A stretch of 64,000 bases of DNA from contig CAWUJH010000002.1 of the NCBI GenBank assembly GCA_963922875.1, forward strand, positions 434,001 to 498,000, in the 5' to 3' direction. Positions 32,854 to 41,371 of the stretch are shown here, piece after piece. The DNA is from Ketobacter sp963922875. Its GTDB lineage: Bacteria > Pseudomonadota > Gammaproteobacteria > Pseudomonadales > Ketobacteraceae. A program made the translations under genes and the position numbers. The notes below the pieces were generated by a model. The model did not search any database, had not been told where the DNA came from, and was given only the letters and a program-made list of their open reading frames with translations. Position 1 is the first letter of the stretch, and each line of letters opens with the position of its first letter.

Positions 32854-34230
32854 CTACTGTTTAGCCGTCGGGTTCTTATTCGGTTTTTCGGTGCGCATCT
32901 GAACGCGAGCTTTGGCAATGCGCATGCTGATAAAAACAAGTGCCAAAACAACGGGTAGGGCTGCGGCTTTAGACAGTGTCACGTCGATAGGAATACCGAC
33001 CTTATTTAAACCACTGAGGGCGATTTCTAGCAGTGACAGCAGATAATAGCCAATTACCACCACAGATAAACCCTCAACGGTTTGCTGCAAGCGTAATTGT
33101 AATTGGCTGCGGCGGTTCATGGAGGATAACAAATCTTGATTCTGCTCCTGAATCGATAAATCCACCCGAGTTCTCAGCATGCTGGTGGTGCGGTGGATTC
33201 TGCGGGAGAGGTCTTCTAGTCTGTCGCGAGCTGAGTTACAGGTTTTTACCCCTGGAGTTAAGCGCCGTTCTAGAAATTCTCGCAGGGTCTGAAAGCCTTC
33301 TACCGGACTCTCATGTAGCTGATTTAAGCGATCCAGGACCAAGTCGTGATAGGCGACAGTGGCGGCAAAGCGAAAATTGGTATCGGAGCGCAATCGCTCA
33401 ACCTCTGCCGCTAGATGGGAAAGATCCTGCAATAGTTCGCGTTCGTCCTTCTCTACATCTATTTCTGATATTTGCTGATTTAGTGTGGTAAGCGAGTTTT
33501 CAATTCGTGTGAGATCCGGGCTTATTTTTCGGGCAACTGGCAGGGATAGTAGTGACATTAACCGGTAGGTTTCTATCTCATAAAGTCGTTGAATAAAGCG
33601 ACCGGTTTGAGATGGAGAAAGCGATCGGTTATAGGCAACAATTCTTCCAAACCCGTCACTGTGGAGCTTGAATGATGTCCATACTTTAGCGTTATTGCTG
33701 TCTTCTTCTATATTGGTTTCAATCTCGGAACCCGCGAGTCGCTGCCCTTCGAACCAGCGTTTGATAGTGGCTTCATCCGGTTCACTGTTGGTGACCACCA
33801 AGTTCACCGCAACCATTAGTTCTCCGGGAATTGCGGCTAACCAGTCCTTGGGTATAAAAGCCAAAGCATTATCTGCAAAAGGTTCGGCATCTGGCGTGAT
33901 AAACGTGAAATTAGCGAATTCCAAGTGTCGCTCCCAGCGTAACTCAAAACCGCCAAAATTCTGATAAAGGCAAGTAGCCCCCGGTGCAGGAGGTGGCACG
34001 CTATAGCGCTTACACAGGTCTAAAACATGCTCTAACATAGCTTCTGATTTGTCACCCAACATCACCGAAAAATGGGTTATCTGGCAGTTACCGTCAATTA
34101 CGGGTGAGGGGCGATTGTGTAATTCATCATAGAGTGATGAGCGTAAGGGGTGAACTTTTAGTGACACCGCTGGGGCATTGATTGCAGGGTTACTGTCGCC
34201 TGACTTTACTTCATGCAGCGCGTGATTCAT
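32854..34230 (-). CDS. DUF3422 family membrane protein
   Basis: The 458-residue protein matches DUF3422: N-terminal segment HPLRSSLYDELHNRPSP, then FGGFELRWERHLEFANFTFI, a coiled-coil middle, and two membrane helices near the C-terminus (about residues 385-445: VVVIGYYLLSLLEIAL and AAALPVVLALVFISMRIAKARV). The large N-terminal part is probably cytosolic. The function is unknown. It is a single gene that converges with the HPP gene. Confidence 0.9.
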   Translation of the reverse strand: MNHALHEVKSGDSNPAINAPAVSLKVHPLRSSLYDELHNRPSPVIDGNCQITHFSVMLGDKSEAMLEHVLDLCKRYSVPPPAPGATCLYQNFGGFELRWERHLEFANFTFITPDAEPFADNALAFIPKDWLAAIPGELMVAVNLVVTNSEPDEATIKRWFEGQRLAGSEIETNIEEDSNNAKVWTSFKLHSDGFGRIVAYNRSLSPSQTGRFIQRLYEIETYRLMSLLSLPVARKISPDLTRIENSLTTLNQQISEIDVEKDERELLQDLSHLAAEVERLRSDTNFRFAATVAYHDLVLDRLNQLHESPVEGFQTLREFLERRLTPGVKTCNSARDRLEDLSRRIHRTTSMLRTRVDLSIQEQNQDLLSSMNRRSQLQLRLQQTVEGLSVVVIGYYLLSLLEIALSGLNKVGIPIDVTLSKAAALPVVLALVFISMRIAKARVQMRTEKPNKNPTAKQ

Positions 34231-34470
34231 GAGCTTTCCTGCCTGGCTACTTCGATGGTATATAGCGGTTTGTAGTACTGCTGTTTTTCGGTACTTTATA
34301 GCTACAGTCCTTAGTTTGGCAACCGTTTGCTAATTTTTGTTATAAAGCCGTTCACTATGGCGAGTAAATTAGCGGGCAATTCTCCCAGAATTTGATGCGC
34401 TGGAGTCCAACCGTGCCCTGTTTAGTGGCTTTCATTTGTCGGTTTTACTTTAACAATGGTTTATAAGGCA

Positions 34471-34500
34471 TTGAAAGATATGCTCAAAATAGGGTAAATA
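34471..34500 (+). promoter_or_regulatory. Probable promoter of the toxin-antitoxin operon
   Basis: A -35 box TTGAAA (34471-34476) and a -10 box TAAATA (34495-34500) are separated by 18 bp. Transcription would start near 34507, inside the following palindrome. Confidence 0.45.
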
Positions 34501-34503
34501 TTG

Positions 34504-34548
34504 TGCTATTGCAGCATTGTAGCGTTCTGCTACAATGCTGCAATAGCA
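34504..34548. promoter_or_regulatory. 45-bp palindrome, probable toxin-antitoxin operator
   Basis: Perfect 20-bp arms (TGCTATTGCAGCATTGTAGC at 34504-34523 and its complement at 34529-34548) surround GTTCT. It overlaps the expected transcription start of the antitoxin-toxin genes. Antitoxins usually bind such palindromes for autoregulation; it could also fold as an RNA hairpin in the leader. No T-run follows, so it is not a terminator. Confidence 0.6.
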
Positions 34549-34590
34549 ACGATTGTTTTGCTCAGTTCGGGTTTATTTGAGGGTTTTGTT

Positions 34591-34995
34591 ATGGCTAAAG
34601 CACAATCACCGGTACGCTTGGAAGCGTCGCTGATGGAGTCTGCCAAACTGGCGGGGGAAGTATTAAAGCGAAGTGCGGCGGAACAGGTAGAATTCTGGGC
34701 TTCCATTGGTCGAATTATTGCACCTAGGCTCAGTCCAAACGAATTGATGGAGCTGCAAGCCGGGCTGTTGGATATCAAGCTTGAGAAAGCCAAGCCTGTT
34801 TCTGTAGATAGCGCTGGCTTGTTTGCAGAATTAGATCAACGCCGGACCTCTGGTGCCTTGCAACAGGCAATAACCAATAACAGTATTCGTTATCAAGTAG
34901 CCGCGAGCCATCCCGGTTATTTAGAACAGGTGCGTCCAGATGGCAGCACTTTAATCGGTAAATTTATTAATGGACAGTTTGAGCCTATTTCGTGA
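34591..34995 (+). CDS. ParD-like antitoxin
   Basis: The protein has about 134 residues and begins MAKAQSPVRLEASLMESAKLAGEVLKRSAAEQVEFWASIGRI. This resembles the ParD-like antitoxin family (ribbon-helix-helix DNA-binding N-terminus). The C-terminal part (ALQQAITNNSIRYQVAASHPGYLEQVRPDGSTLIGKFINGQF) is a small conserved tail that may contact the toxin. An earlier in-frame TTG at 34501 would translate the palindrome and is rejected; TGAGGG lies at a usable distance from the ATG at 34591. The stop overlaps the toxin GTG start (GTGA), showing translational coupling. Confidence 0.78.
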   Translation: MAKAQSPVRLEASLMESAKLAGEVLKRSAAEQVEFWASIGRIIAPRLSPNELMELQAGLLDIKLEKAKPVSVDSAGLFAELDQRRTSGALQQAITNNSIRYQVAASHPGYLEQVRPDGSTLIGKFINGQFEPIS

Positions 34996-35558
34996 AGCAG
35001 CTATGGATGTTAGTAGGGGGGAACGGTGCCGGAAAAAGCACTTTTTACGAGCAGTTTCTAAAACCCAAGGGAATGCCTTTTATTAATGCGGACATCATAG
35101 CTCGGGAAATGTTTCCCGCTGATCCGGAAACCAACAGCCTGAAGGCTGCTCGAATCGCGGAGCAGCTCAGACTTCACCAACTGCGAGAAGGGAACAGTTT
35201 CTGTTTTGAAACGGTGTTTTCTCATACCAGTAAAGTGGATTTTATTGCCAACGCAAAGGCTATTGGCTACAAAATCATTTTGGTGTTTATCCATGTGGAA
35301 AGCAGTGAGTTGAATGTAGCGCGAGTGGCGCAACGGGTTGAAGATGGTGGCCATAGTGTCCCGCTCGATAAGATCCTGACGCGCATTCCGAGAACAATAG
35401 ACAATGTGAAAGCGGCTATTCCACTGTGTGATGAGGTGCATATTTTAGATAACAGCCGCCTGGATAACCCCTTCGACCGAATAATCTCTATTGTTGATGG
35501 CCAAGTGTCTGTACTCCTCAAGGATAACCTGCCATTCTGGGCGCAGGAATTTGTTTAA
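34992..35558 (+). CDS. Zeta-toxin-like P-loop kinase
   Basis: The 188-residue protein carries Walker A GGNGAGKST at residues 9-17, an INADIIAREMFP segment and SFCFETVFSHTSKVDFI, the pattern of zeta-toxin family kinases, which phosphorylate UDP-N-acetylglucosamine precursors and block cell-wall synthesis. A later R-rich segment (RVAQRVEDGGHSVPLDKILTRIPRTI) fits the lid region. It overlaps the antitoxin gene by 4 bp and touches the next gene by 1 bp. A toxin role follows from the pairing and family, but many chromosomal relatives are untested. Confidence 0.83.
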   Translation: MKQLWMLVGGNGAGKSTFYEQFLKPKGMPFINADIIAREMFPADPETNSLKAARIAEQLRLHQLREGNSFCFETVFSHTSKVDFIANAKAIGYKIILVFIHVESSELNVARVAQRVEDGGHSVPLDKILTRIPRTIDNVKAAIPLCDEVHILDNSRLDNPFDRIISIVDGQVSVLLKDNLPFWAQEFV

Positions 35559-35608
35559 TGCCTGGCGATACGCTTACCAACTCTATCAGCGAAGGAAAGG
35601 AAAAGGCA

Positions 35609-36142
35609 GTGGCACTCAAACCAACAATCTATAAATCACGCATTTCCTTATCAGATCTGGAACGTAATTATTACGACACGCTGAACTTAACCATTGCGCA
35701 GCATCCCTCTGAAACCCTCGAAAGAATGATGATCAGAGTCATGGCTTTTTGCCTCAATGCCCAAGAAAATCTCGCTTTTACCAAAGGGCTTAGTGAACCT
35801 AATGAACCAGATATCAAACGGGTAGGTTTAGACGGGCAGTTAGATCTCTGGATAGATGTGGGCGAACCCGCTCCGGATAGGATAAAAAAGGCAACCCGTG
35901 TTGCCAGGCAAGTCAAAGTCTACAGTTTTAATTCCAAGTCCGATGTTTGGTGGCAAACCGAGGCCAGTAAATTTGCCCCGTTATCGGTTTCAGTTTATCG
36001 CATACCTTGGCCCCAAGCCCAGTCCTTAGCGGCCTTAGTAGATCGAACCATGGATATGTCGGTGACAGTAACTGGTGATTCTGCCTATGTCACTGCATTT
36101 GCTGGTGAGTGTGAAATTCAGTGGGATTGTTTTCAACGATAA
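35609..36142 (+). CDS. yaeQ: YaeQ family protein
   Basis: The protein of about 177 residues matches E. coli YaeQ across its length: ALKPTIYKSRISLSDLERNYYDTLNLTIAQHPSET, ERMMIRVMAF, WIDVGEPAPDRIKKATRVARQVKVYSFNSKSDVWW, LVDRTMDMSVTV. YaeQ has a PD-(D/E)xK nuclease-like fold but no proven activity. I prefer the GTG at 35609, which has AGGAAAAGG before it and matches the YaeQ N-terminus. An ATG at 35558 overlaps the toxin stop (TAATG) and would add 17 unrelated residues. It is probably expressed partly by readthrough from the toxin-antitoxin genes. Confidence 0.92.
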   Translation: MALKPTIYKSRISLSDLERNYYDTLNLTIAQHPSETLERMMIRVMAFCLNAQENLAFTKGLSEPNEPDIKRVGLDGQLDLWIDVGEPAPDRIKKATRVARQVKVYSFNSKSDVWWQTEASKFAPLSVSVYRIPWPQAQSLAALVDRTMDMSVTVTGDSAYVTAFAGECEIQWDCFQR

Positions 36143-36322
36143 CTTTCTATGCCTGTTTGTTGCGAGCTAAAGCAGTTTTATAACTACCTATATCTGGCTT
36201 AGCATGAAGAGCATAGTTTTTTCTTAGTACATCCTGTACTTTATGTTCAATGTGATAGACTCACAATATCATCTCTTCGAACAAGGGTGACTAATGATGG
36301 TTCAGCAATACGTGGTGGTGCA

Positions 36323-37150
36323 ATGAAAATTGGCTTACCAGACAGTGGCGTTTCTAATGGTGCAGAGCACACTAAAATCGGAATCAATGATTTGTCACTT
36401 GAAGATCCCAAGCGTTGGCTAGTGGAAGGGTGGCAAGACTTCAAACGCGCTCCCCTGATCGGTCTCGCACACGGACTTTGTGTTTCTGCTTTTGGTTTAG
36501 TTCTACTGCTAATTGGTTACGATAAATTCTGGTTACTCGCCGGGGCGTTTACGGGGTTTTTAGCGGTTGCTCCCGTTGTTGCCGTAGGTTTGTACGCGGT
36601 TAGCCGGGCCCTGGAAAAAAATGAACCAGTCTCATTTTGGTTAGTGCTTCAAACTTGGTTGAGCTGGCGAGGCAAAGTACATCACGATTGGCGTTTGGTT
36701 CGTTTCAGCTTGTTATTGTATCTTTCCGGAACCGGATGGGTGCTTACATCGGCTGCATTTATTACTTTATTTTCGCCGGTTCATATCGAAAATCCTCTCG
36801 ATTTTTTAACCCACATAGTTTTGGCAACAGATAATCATTTATTTGAGATTTGGTGGATTTTGGGTGTCGCCTTAGCAGCACCAGTATTCGCGTCCACAGT
36901 GGTTACCATACCGTTGCTACTTGATCGCCAGATCGGTGTTTATGAAGCGGTATTGGTCAGTTGGAAAGTGGTGTTACAAAACCCGCTACCGATGGCCGCG
37001 TGGGCATTGCTAATCATGGCCAGCGTCATGTTTGGTGTTGTCCTATTGGTGGGAAGTATCATAGTCGTTCCTATTTTGGGACATGCCAGTTGGCATGTCT
37101 ATCGGGATGCCGTCAACTCTGATCAATTACCCCATAGAGCACAGAATTAA
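36323..37150 (+). CDS. DUF2189 integral membrane protein
   Basis: This protein of about 275 residues has six hydrophobic segments and the DUF2189 features WLVEGWQDFKRAPLIGLAHGL, DWRLVRFSLLLYL, STVVTIPLLLDRQIGVYEAVLVSWKVVLQNP and HASWHVYRDAV. The function is unknown; the family is widespread in proteobacteria. The longer frame begins with GTG at 36287. I prefer the ATG at 36323, although neither has a strong ribosome site. It is followed after 2 bp by the DUF2788 gene. Confidence 0.88.
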   Translation: MKIGLPDSGVSNGAEHTKIGINDLSLEDPKRWLVEGWQDFKRAPLIGLAHGLCVSAFGLVLLLIGYDKFWLLAGAFTGFLAVAPVVAVGLYAVSRALEKNEPVSFWLVLQTWLSWRGKVHHDWRLVRFSLLLYLSGTGWVLTSAAFITLFSPVHIENPLDFLTHIVLATDNHLFEIWWILGVALAAPVFASTVVTIPLLLDRQIGVYEAVLVSWKVVLQNPLPMAAWALLIMASVMFGVVLLVGSIIVVPILGHASWHVYRDAVNSDQLPHRAQN

Positions 37151-37152
37151 CT

Positions 37153-37371
37153 ATGGAATCATTACTGCAGTTCACTGAGGAAGATATAGCAACGTTTGGG
37201 CTGACTATAGGGCTCGGGGCATTCATCCTGTATATGTTCTTTATCGTTTTCCAGCTGGCAAGGGAATCAAAAGCCGGAAAGTTTGGAACCTTCGTGCTAT
37301 TTCTGGTGTTGACCTTGGGCATGATTGGATTTTTAGCGAAGCTATTGATCCAATGGTTGCTCGATATCTGA
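37153..37371 (+). CDS. DUF2788 small membrane protein
   Basis: The 72-residue protein has two membrane helices (about residues 12-34 and 45-68) and the DUF2788 pattern FGLTIGLGAFILYMFFIVFQLARESKAGKFGTFVLF. The function is unknown. It sits 2 bp after the DUF2189 gene, so the two are probably co-translated. Its last 30 bp overlap the end of the convergent DoxX gene. Confidence 0.85.
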   Translation: MESLLQFTEEDIATFGLTIGLGAFILYMFFIVFQLARESKAGKFGTFVLFLVLTLGMIGFLAKLLIQWLLDI

Positions 37372-37971
37372 TTTTCTAAAGCGTTTGGATATCCAGTAGT
37401 CGATACTGAAAAATCGGCCAGCACCCGTAAAAAACAGGCTCAACAACATAATAAAGTAGGTGGCAGCGAATTCGATGCCATTGTTTAACACTACGAAATT
37501 TCCGCTGCTGGTTAACCATTCATAGTGGCCGTGTTCTCTGAGAATGGTTTTGGCGCGATCCAGTTTCTCCGCAGATGCGACTACTCGTTCTGTTGCAAAG
37601 GGTGCGCCTGGATCTGCAATCGCTTGCCAGCCAAATTCCCAGTGAACTGAGGTTGCTGCAATGATCATGGTAACCATCAAGGGTAAAGTGATATAACGTA
37701 TAGCAAAACCGGCGGCGAGAAAAATGGCTCCCACTATCTCTGTTCCTGTGGCCAGCACTGCCATCAGGTAGGGGAAGGGTAGACCAAGGCCCCAGTCGTC
37801 GTTCCCAAACCATTCAACAATACCGTCGAACCCTTCCAGCTTATGGGTGCCAGCCATCCAAAACACCGGGACAAGATAAAGGCGCAGCGCCAGTGGCCCG
37901 AGAAAGTTCAGAATAGAGACCTTCATCAATAAATCTTGAATTTTATTACCCCAGTCGATGATAAATTGCAT
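37342..37971 (-). CDS. DoxX family membrane protein
   Basis: This protein of about 209 residues has four membrane helices and the DoxX pattern LGPLALRLYLVPVFWMAGTHKLEGF, GLGLPFPYLMAVLATGTEIVGAIFLAAGFAIRY and LPLMVTMIIAATSVHW. A polar insert of about 45 residues lies between helices 3 and 4, and the last helix precedes GAGRFFSIDYWI. DoxX proteins are linked to quinone, thiosulfate or oxidative-stress functions, without a firm role here. I use the ATG at 37971; a TTG at 37992 would add seven residues. It overlaps the 3' end of the DUF2788 gene. Confidence 0.88.
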   Translation of the reverse strand: MQFIIDWGNKIQDLLMKVSILNFLGPLALRLYLVPVFWMAGTHKLEGFDGIVEWFGNDDWGLGLPFPYLMAVLATGTEIVGAIFLAAGFAIRYITLPLMVTMIIAATSVHWEFGWQAIADPGAPFATERVVASAEKLDRAKTILREHGHYEWLTSSGNFVVLNNGIEFAATYFIMLLSLFFTGAGRFFSIDYWISKRFRKSDIEQPLDQ

Positions 37972-38048
37972 AGGTACGCCCCAAGAAGTCAATTTTTTAC
38001 AGTATTGTCCATTGGAGAAAGGAAACCATGGATTGTTACAGTTTTTCT

Positions 38049-39437
38049 TTAAAATTTTTCTTGCCGGTCTTCCTCTGCAGGTACAGCTCCTAAGACTCGG
38101 TAAAGAGCGACTCTGGCCTGTAGTTGCGCGAGTTTATTTTGCAGCACTCCGTCTTGGGCACTTAATAAGGTGCGTTGTGAATCTAATACTGTTAACAGAT
38201 CCACGCTTCCTGTGTTGTAGCGGGTTTTGGCTTGTTCATAGGCCAGGTCTGCATAGTGCGCTTGCTGCCGTTGCCATTGGCCCTGTGAGATCAACGCCTG
38301 GACATTGGCAAGGGCAACATCCGCTTCAGCTAGAGCTGTTAGTACCGTTTGTACATAGGTGGCGGCTAATTCATCGTAACGTGCTCTAGCTACCTCTGTT
38401 TGAGCTCGCAGACGACCGCCTTGAAATAATGCTTGTGTAACCGCACCTGTTATTGACCAAAAGGGGTCTTTCGCCAATAAACGAGTGCTCTGATTGCTTT
38501 GCCAGTCGAGGGATGTACCCACCGAAAGACTGGGAAAAAGTGCGGCGCGGGCGGCAACGATATCGGCTTCAGCTCCTTTCAGCGTGGCGTCTGCGCGACG
38601 CACATCGGGACGGCGCGCAAGCACTTGTGCTGGATAGGTGGCGGTTACAAGCGGTTGAGTGATTAATGAAAGCTGACGGCTTGCCACCCGGAATTGCTGC
38701 GGGGTTTGACCTACCAGAACGGCCAGAGCTGCACGTCGTTCCCGTTCTTGTTGTTGTAATGGCGGCAGGGCCGCCCGTTGCCCGGCTAATTGGGCTTTTT
38801 GCTGGGCCACTTCTAAAGTGGAGCCGGCACCAAATCGCTGGCGTGTTTCCACCACCTGAAGTACTTGTTCCGAATTACTCAGATTGTCTTCCGTCAGAGT
38901 AATTCGCTGCCGTAGAGCTAACAAGTCGAGATAGGTGTTTACTACTGCAGACACTACGCTGGTTCTTATAGTGTCTTGGTCAAATTCGGTGGCAAAATAA
39001 TTGGCTTGAGCGGCTTGTTGGTTCGCTCTGGTGCTGCCAAATAAATCGATTTCATAACTAGCAGCAAGCGTTCCTTTATAAGATTTTGAAGACAGTCCTC
39101 CGCTGAATTCACCATTGCGTTGGGCGCTGGCTGAAACTCCTACACTGGGCCATAGTTCAGCGCCGGCAATGGTGAGTTGAGCTTCCGCCAAGCGCAAGCG
39201 TGCTGAGGCCGCACTGAGTTCAAGGTTCTGCTGTAGGGCTTGGCTAACCAGACTATTTAATTCAGTGGAAGAAAAGCCCAGCCACCACTTACTCGGTAGT
39301 TCCTGCTCTAGACTGGCCGCATATTCCCAGCCATTGGGTATATGCGGCTGAGGGGGTTCAACATTCGCATTCAAAGTGCATCCAACTAACAACACCAGAG
39401 CAGAGTTAAGAAATAAAACACGGGTAACTAATGTCAT
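38049..39437 (-). CDS. TolC-like outer-membrane efflux lipoprotein (NodT/OpmQ type)
   Basis: The protein of about 462 residues starts MTLVTRVLFLNSALVLLVGC, a lipoprotein signal with Cys at residue 20. It contains the two OEP repeats (WWLGFSSTELNSLVSQALQQNLELSAASARLRLAEAQLTIAGA and ADATLKGAEADIVAARAALFPSLSVGTSLDW). It would form the trimeric outer-membrane duct of a MacAB-type pump. The longer frame to 39521 is a read-back into macB; the ATG at 39437 overlaps the macB stop (ATGA) and is the real start. It is the last gene of the ten-gene operon. Length and context resemble OpmQ of the pyoverdine-recycling pump. Confidence 0.93.
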   Translation of the reverse strand: MTLVTRVLFLNSALVLLVGCTLNANVEPPQPHIPNGWEYAASLEQELPSKWWLGFSSTELNSLVSQALQQNLELSAASARLRLAEAQLTIAGAELWPSVGVSASAQRNGEFSGGLSSKSYKGTLAASYEIDLFGSTRANQQAAQANYFATEFDQDTIRTSVVSAVVNTYLDLLALRQRITLTEDNLSNSEQVLQVVETRQRFGAGSTLEVAQQKAQLAGQRAALPPLQQQERERRAALAVLVGQTPQQFRVASRQLSLITQPLVTATYPAQVLARRPDVRRADATLKGAEADIVAARAALFPSLSVGTSLDWQSNQSTRLLAKDPFWSITGAVTQALFQGGRLRAQTEVARARYDELAATYVQTVLTALAEADVALANVQALISQGQWQRQQAHYADLAYEQAKTRYNTGSVDLLTVLDSQRTLLSAQDGVLQNKLAQLQARVALYRVLGAVPAEEDRQEKF

Positions 39438-41371
39438 GTAGAGAGAGCCTCTACCGGTCTCAAGCGTGCCGCTTTCAACGCTGGGGTAAATCCAAAAATC
39501 AAACCAGTACCAACAGCGCAAGCAAACGCCAAAATCATGGTGGGAACCGAGAATAGAGCGCTCATGCCAAGTACGCTGGCACTTAATCCCGCCACTATAC
39601 CTAGTCCAATACCTACAATACCGCCTAAAGTGGAAACAACCACCGCTTCGGTGAGAAACTGTTGCAATATGTTGCGTGTACGGGCACCCGTTGCGACACG
39701 AATCCCTATTTCGTGAGTTCGCTCGGTGACGCTCACCAACATAATATTCATTACACCAATACCGCCAACGAGTAACGAAATCGCCGCAATGGATCCCAGG
39801 AGTACGGTAAAAGTGTTTTGGGTTTCAGATACTGCGGCCACAATATCGGCCATGTTTCTTACTCGAAAATTCGCGTTGGGGTAGCGCTGATCCAGGAATC
39901 GAGTGATGGCTTGTTCGGTTTGTTCCATGGCTTCCACTCGATCTACTGAAACCGTAATATTACGTATTTGGGACTGACCAAAAAGCCGCAGATTACCGGT
40001 AGATAAGGGCACAAATATTACGTCATCGGCATCCCGTCCCCAACCGGTAGCACCTTTTTCTTCCATTACCCCAATCACTTGAAAAGGAACATTGTTTAAT
40101 AGTATGTAGTGACCTAGCGGGTCCTGATTCGGAAATAGACCGGAGGCTACTGTTTGCCCCAATACGGCCACCGCCGCATAATGTTGCTCATCGTCTGCAT
40201 TGAAAAATGAGCCCCAGACAGCAGGCCAATTTCGGACTGTTGGAAATTCCCAGCTGGTGGCGGAGACCTCCGTATTGATATCGAAATTACCGAAGCGAGC
40301 AGTGACATTGCCATTGTTTTCCGGCAGCGCCGCGATGATATTGGGTAGCAGTGCTATTGAATGGGCATCTTTGGCGGTTAATGAGCTCAGCGCTTCGGTA
40401 CCCATGCGACCTCGGCTTTGTTCCCGAATCATCACCAAATTTGAACCCATGGCATTAATACGCTCAAGCACGGCCTGCTTCGAGCCCTCGCCAATGGCGA
40501 GCATAGCCACTACAGAGGCCACCCCAATCATAACGCCTAGCAAGGTTAATAAGGTGCGGGAGAGATTGGCCTGCAATGATCGAATGGCCATTTTCCATGC
40601 TTCAATAATTTCAGTTCCATGATGGTCATTGGTTTCTTTATATGAGCCAGGTTTAATAGGGGCAGGAGTAAGGGTTGAGGCAGTACCGGTATCACTGATT
40701 ACCTGGCCATCCCTTACAGTTATTTGACGTTGCGCATGGGCGGCTACCTCGGGGTCGTGAGTAATTAGCACGATGGTATGACCTTGTTGCGCCAATTGCT
40801 TTAACAAAGCCATGACCTCCGCTCCAGATTGTGAATCCAGAGCTCCTGTGGGCTCGTCTGCCAGAATTATTTGTCCCCCGTTCATCAGGGCACGGGCTAT
40901 GGATACTCGTTGTTGCTGGCCGCCGGAAAGTTGCGATGGTCGATGCCGGGTATGTGCTTCTAAGCCCAGTTTCGTTAGCAAATCTATTGCCCGTTGATGT
41001 CGTTGCAGCGCCTTTACGCCGGCATACACTGCTGGGATCTCAACGTTTTCGAGCGCACTGCAACTGCCGATAAGGTGGTAGCTCTGGAAAATAAAGCCGA
41101 AGGTTTGTCGCCGTAATTGGGCCAGCTCGTCGCTATTGAGCAACGCAACATTTTGACCGTTAAACCAATATTCACCCGCACTGGGTTGATCGAGGCAACC
41201 TAGCATGTGCATTAAAGTAGATTTGCCAGAACCACTGGCCCCCATGATGGCCACAAACTCCCCAGCGTGAATCTCTAAATCAATGCCTCGCAATATCTCG
41301 GTAGCCAACTCATCGGCACCATAACGTTTGCGGAGATTTCGCAAGGTAATTAATGGTTTGTTTTCGACCAT
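39434..41371 (-). CDS. macB: MacB-type ABC transporter (fused ATPase and permease)
   Basis: The 645-residue protein has an N-terminal ATPase domain (Walker A G44-T52, GASGSGKST; signature LSGGQQQRVSIARAL; Walker B IILADEPTGALD). A MacB-type permease follows, with one helix near residue 275, a periplasmic domain and three C-terminal helices (about 525-640). MacB pumps drive export of substrates from the periplasm through TolC, as for macrolides, peptides or siderophores. It overlaps both neighbours (TAATG with the adaptor, ATGA with the outer-membrane gene). In this operon a PvdT-like role in siderophore export or recycling is the best inference. Confidence 0.94.
   Translation of the reverse strand: MVENKPLITLRNLRKRYGADELATEILRGIDLEIHAGEFVAIMGASGSGKSTLMHMLGCLDQPSAGEYWFNGQNVALLNSDELAQLRRQTFGFIFQSYHLIGSCSALENVEIPAVYAGVKALQRHQRAIDLLTKLGLEAHTRHRPSQLSGGQQQRVSIARALMNGGQIILADEPTGALDSQSGAEVMALLKQLAQQGHTIVLITHDPEVAAHAQRQITVRDGQVISDTGTASTLTPAPIKPGSYKETNDHHGTEIIEAWKMAIRSLQANLSRTLLTLLGVMIGVASVVAMLAIGEGSKQAVLERINAMGSNLVMIREQSRGRMGTEALSSLTAKDAHSIALLPNIIAALPENNGNVTARFGNFDINTEVSATSWEFPTVRNWPAVWGSFFNADDEQHYAAVAVLGQTVASGLFPNQDPLGHYILLNNVPFQVIGVMEEKGATGWGRDADDVIFVPLSTGNLRLFGQSQIRNITVSVDRVEAMEQTEQAITRFLDQRYPNANFRVRNMADIVAAVSETQNTFTVLLGSIAAISLLVGGIGVMNIMLVSVTERTHEIGIRVATGARTRNILQQFLTEAVVVSTLGGIVGIGLGIVAGLSASVLGMSALFSVPTMILAFACAVGTGLIFGFTPALKAARLRPVEALST

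Larger units (their letters stand above)
34231..34590. promoter_or_regulatory. Divergent intergenic region ahead of the toxin-antitoxin pair
   Basis: This 360-bp stretch without a convincing gene holds the promoter of the DUF3422 gene on the left. On the right are a promoter-like pair and a 45-bp palindrome before the antitoxin gene. Confidence 0.5.

Noticed and set aside
32854..34230. Open frames on the strand opposite the DUF3422 gene (for example 33033-33491 and 33668-33964)
   Set aside because: They are shadows of a well-supported coding frame and have no family resemblance or ribosome sites.
34501..34590. A longer antitoxin reading frame starting at TTG 34501
   Set aside because: It would translate the 45-bp palindrome and gives a cysteine-rich hydrophobic stretch unlike the family. 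The ATG at 34591 matches the expected N-terminus.
39438..39521. Extended N-terminus of the TolC-like protein
   Set aside because: It lies inside macB in another frame. The ATG at 39437 overlaps the macB stop and begins a proper lipoprotein signal.
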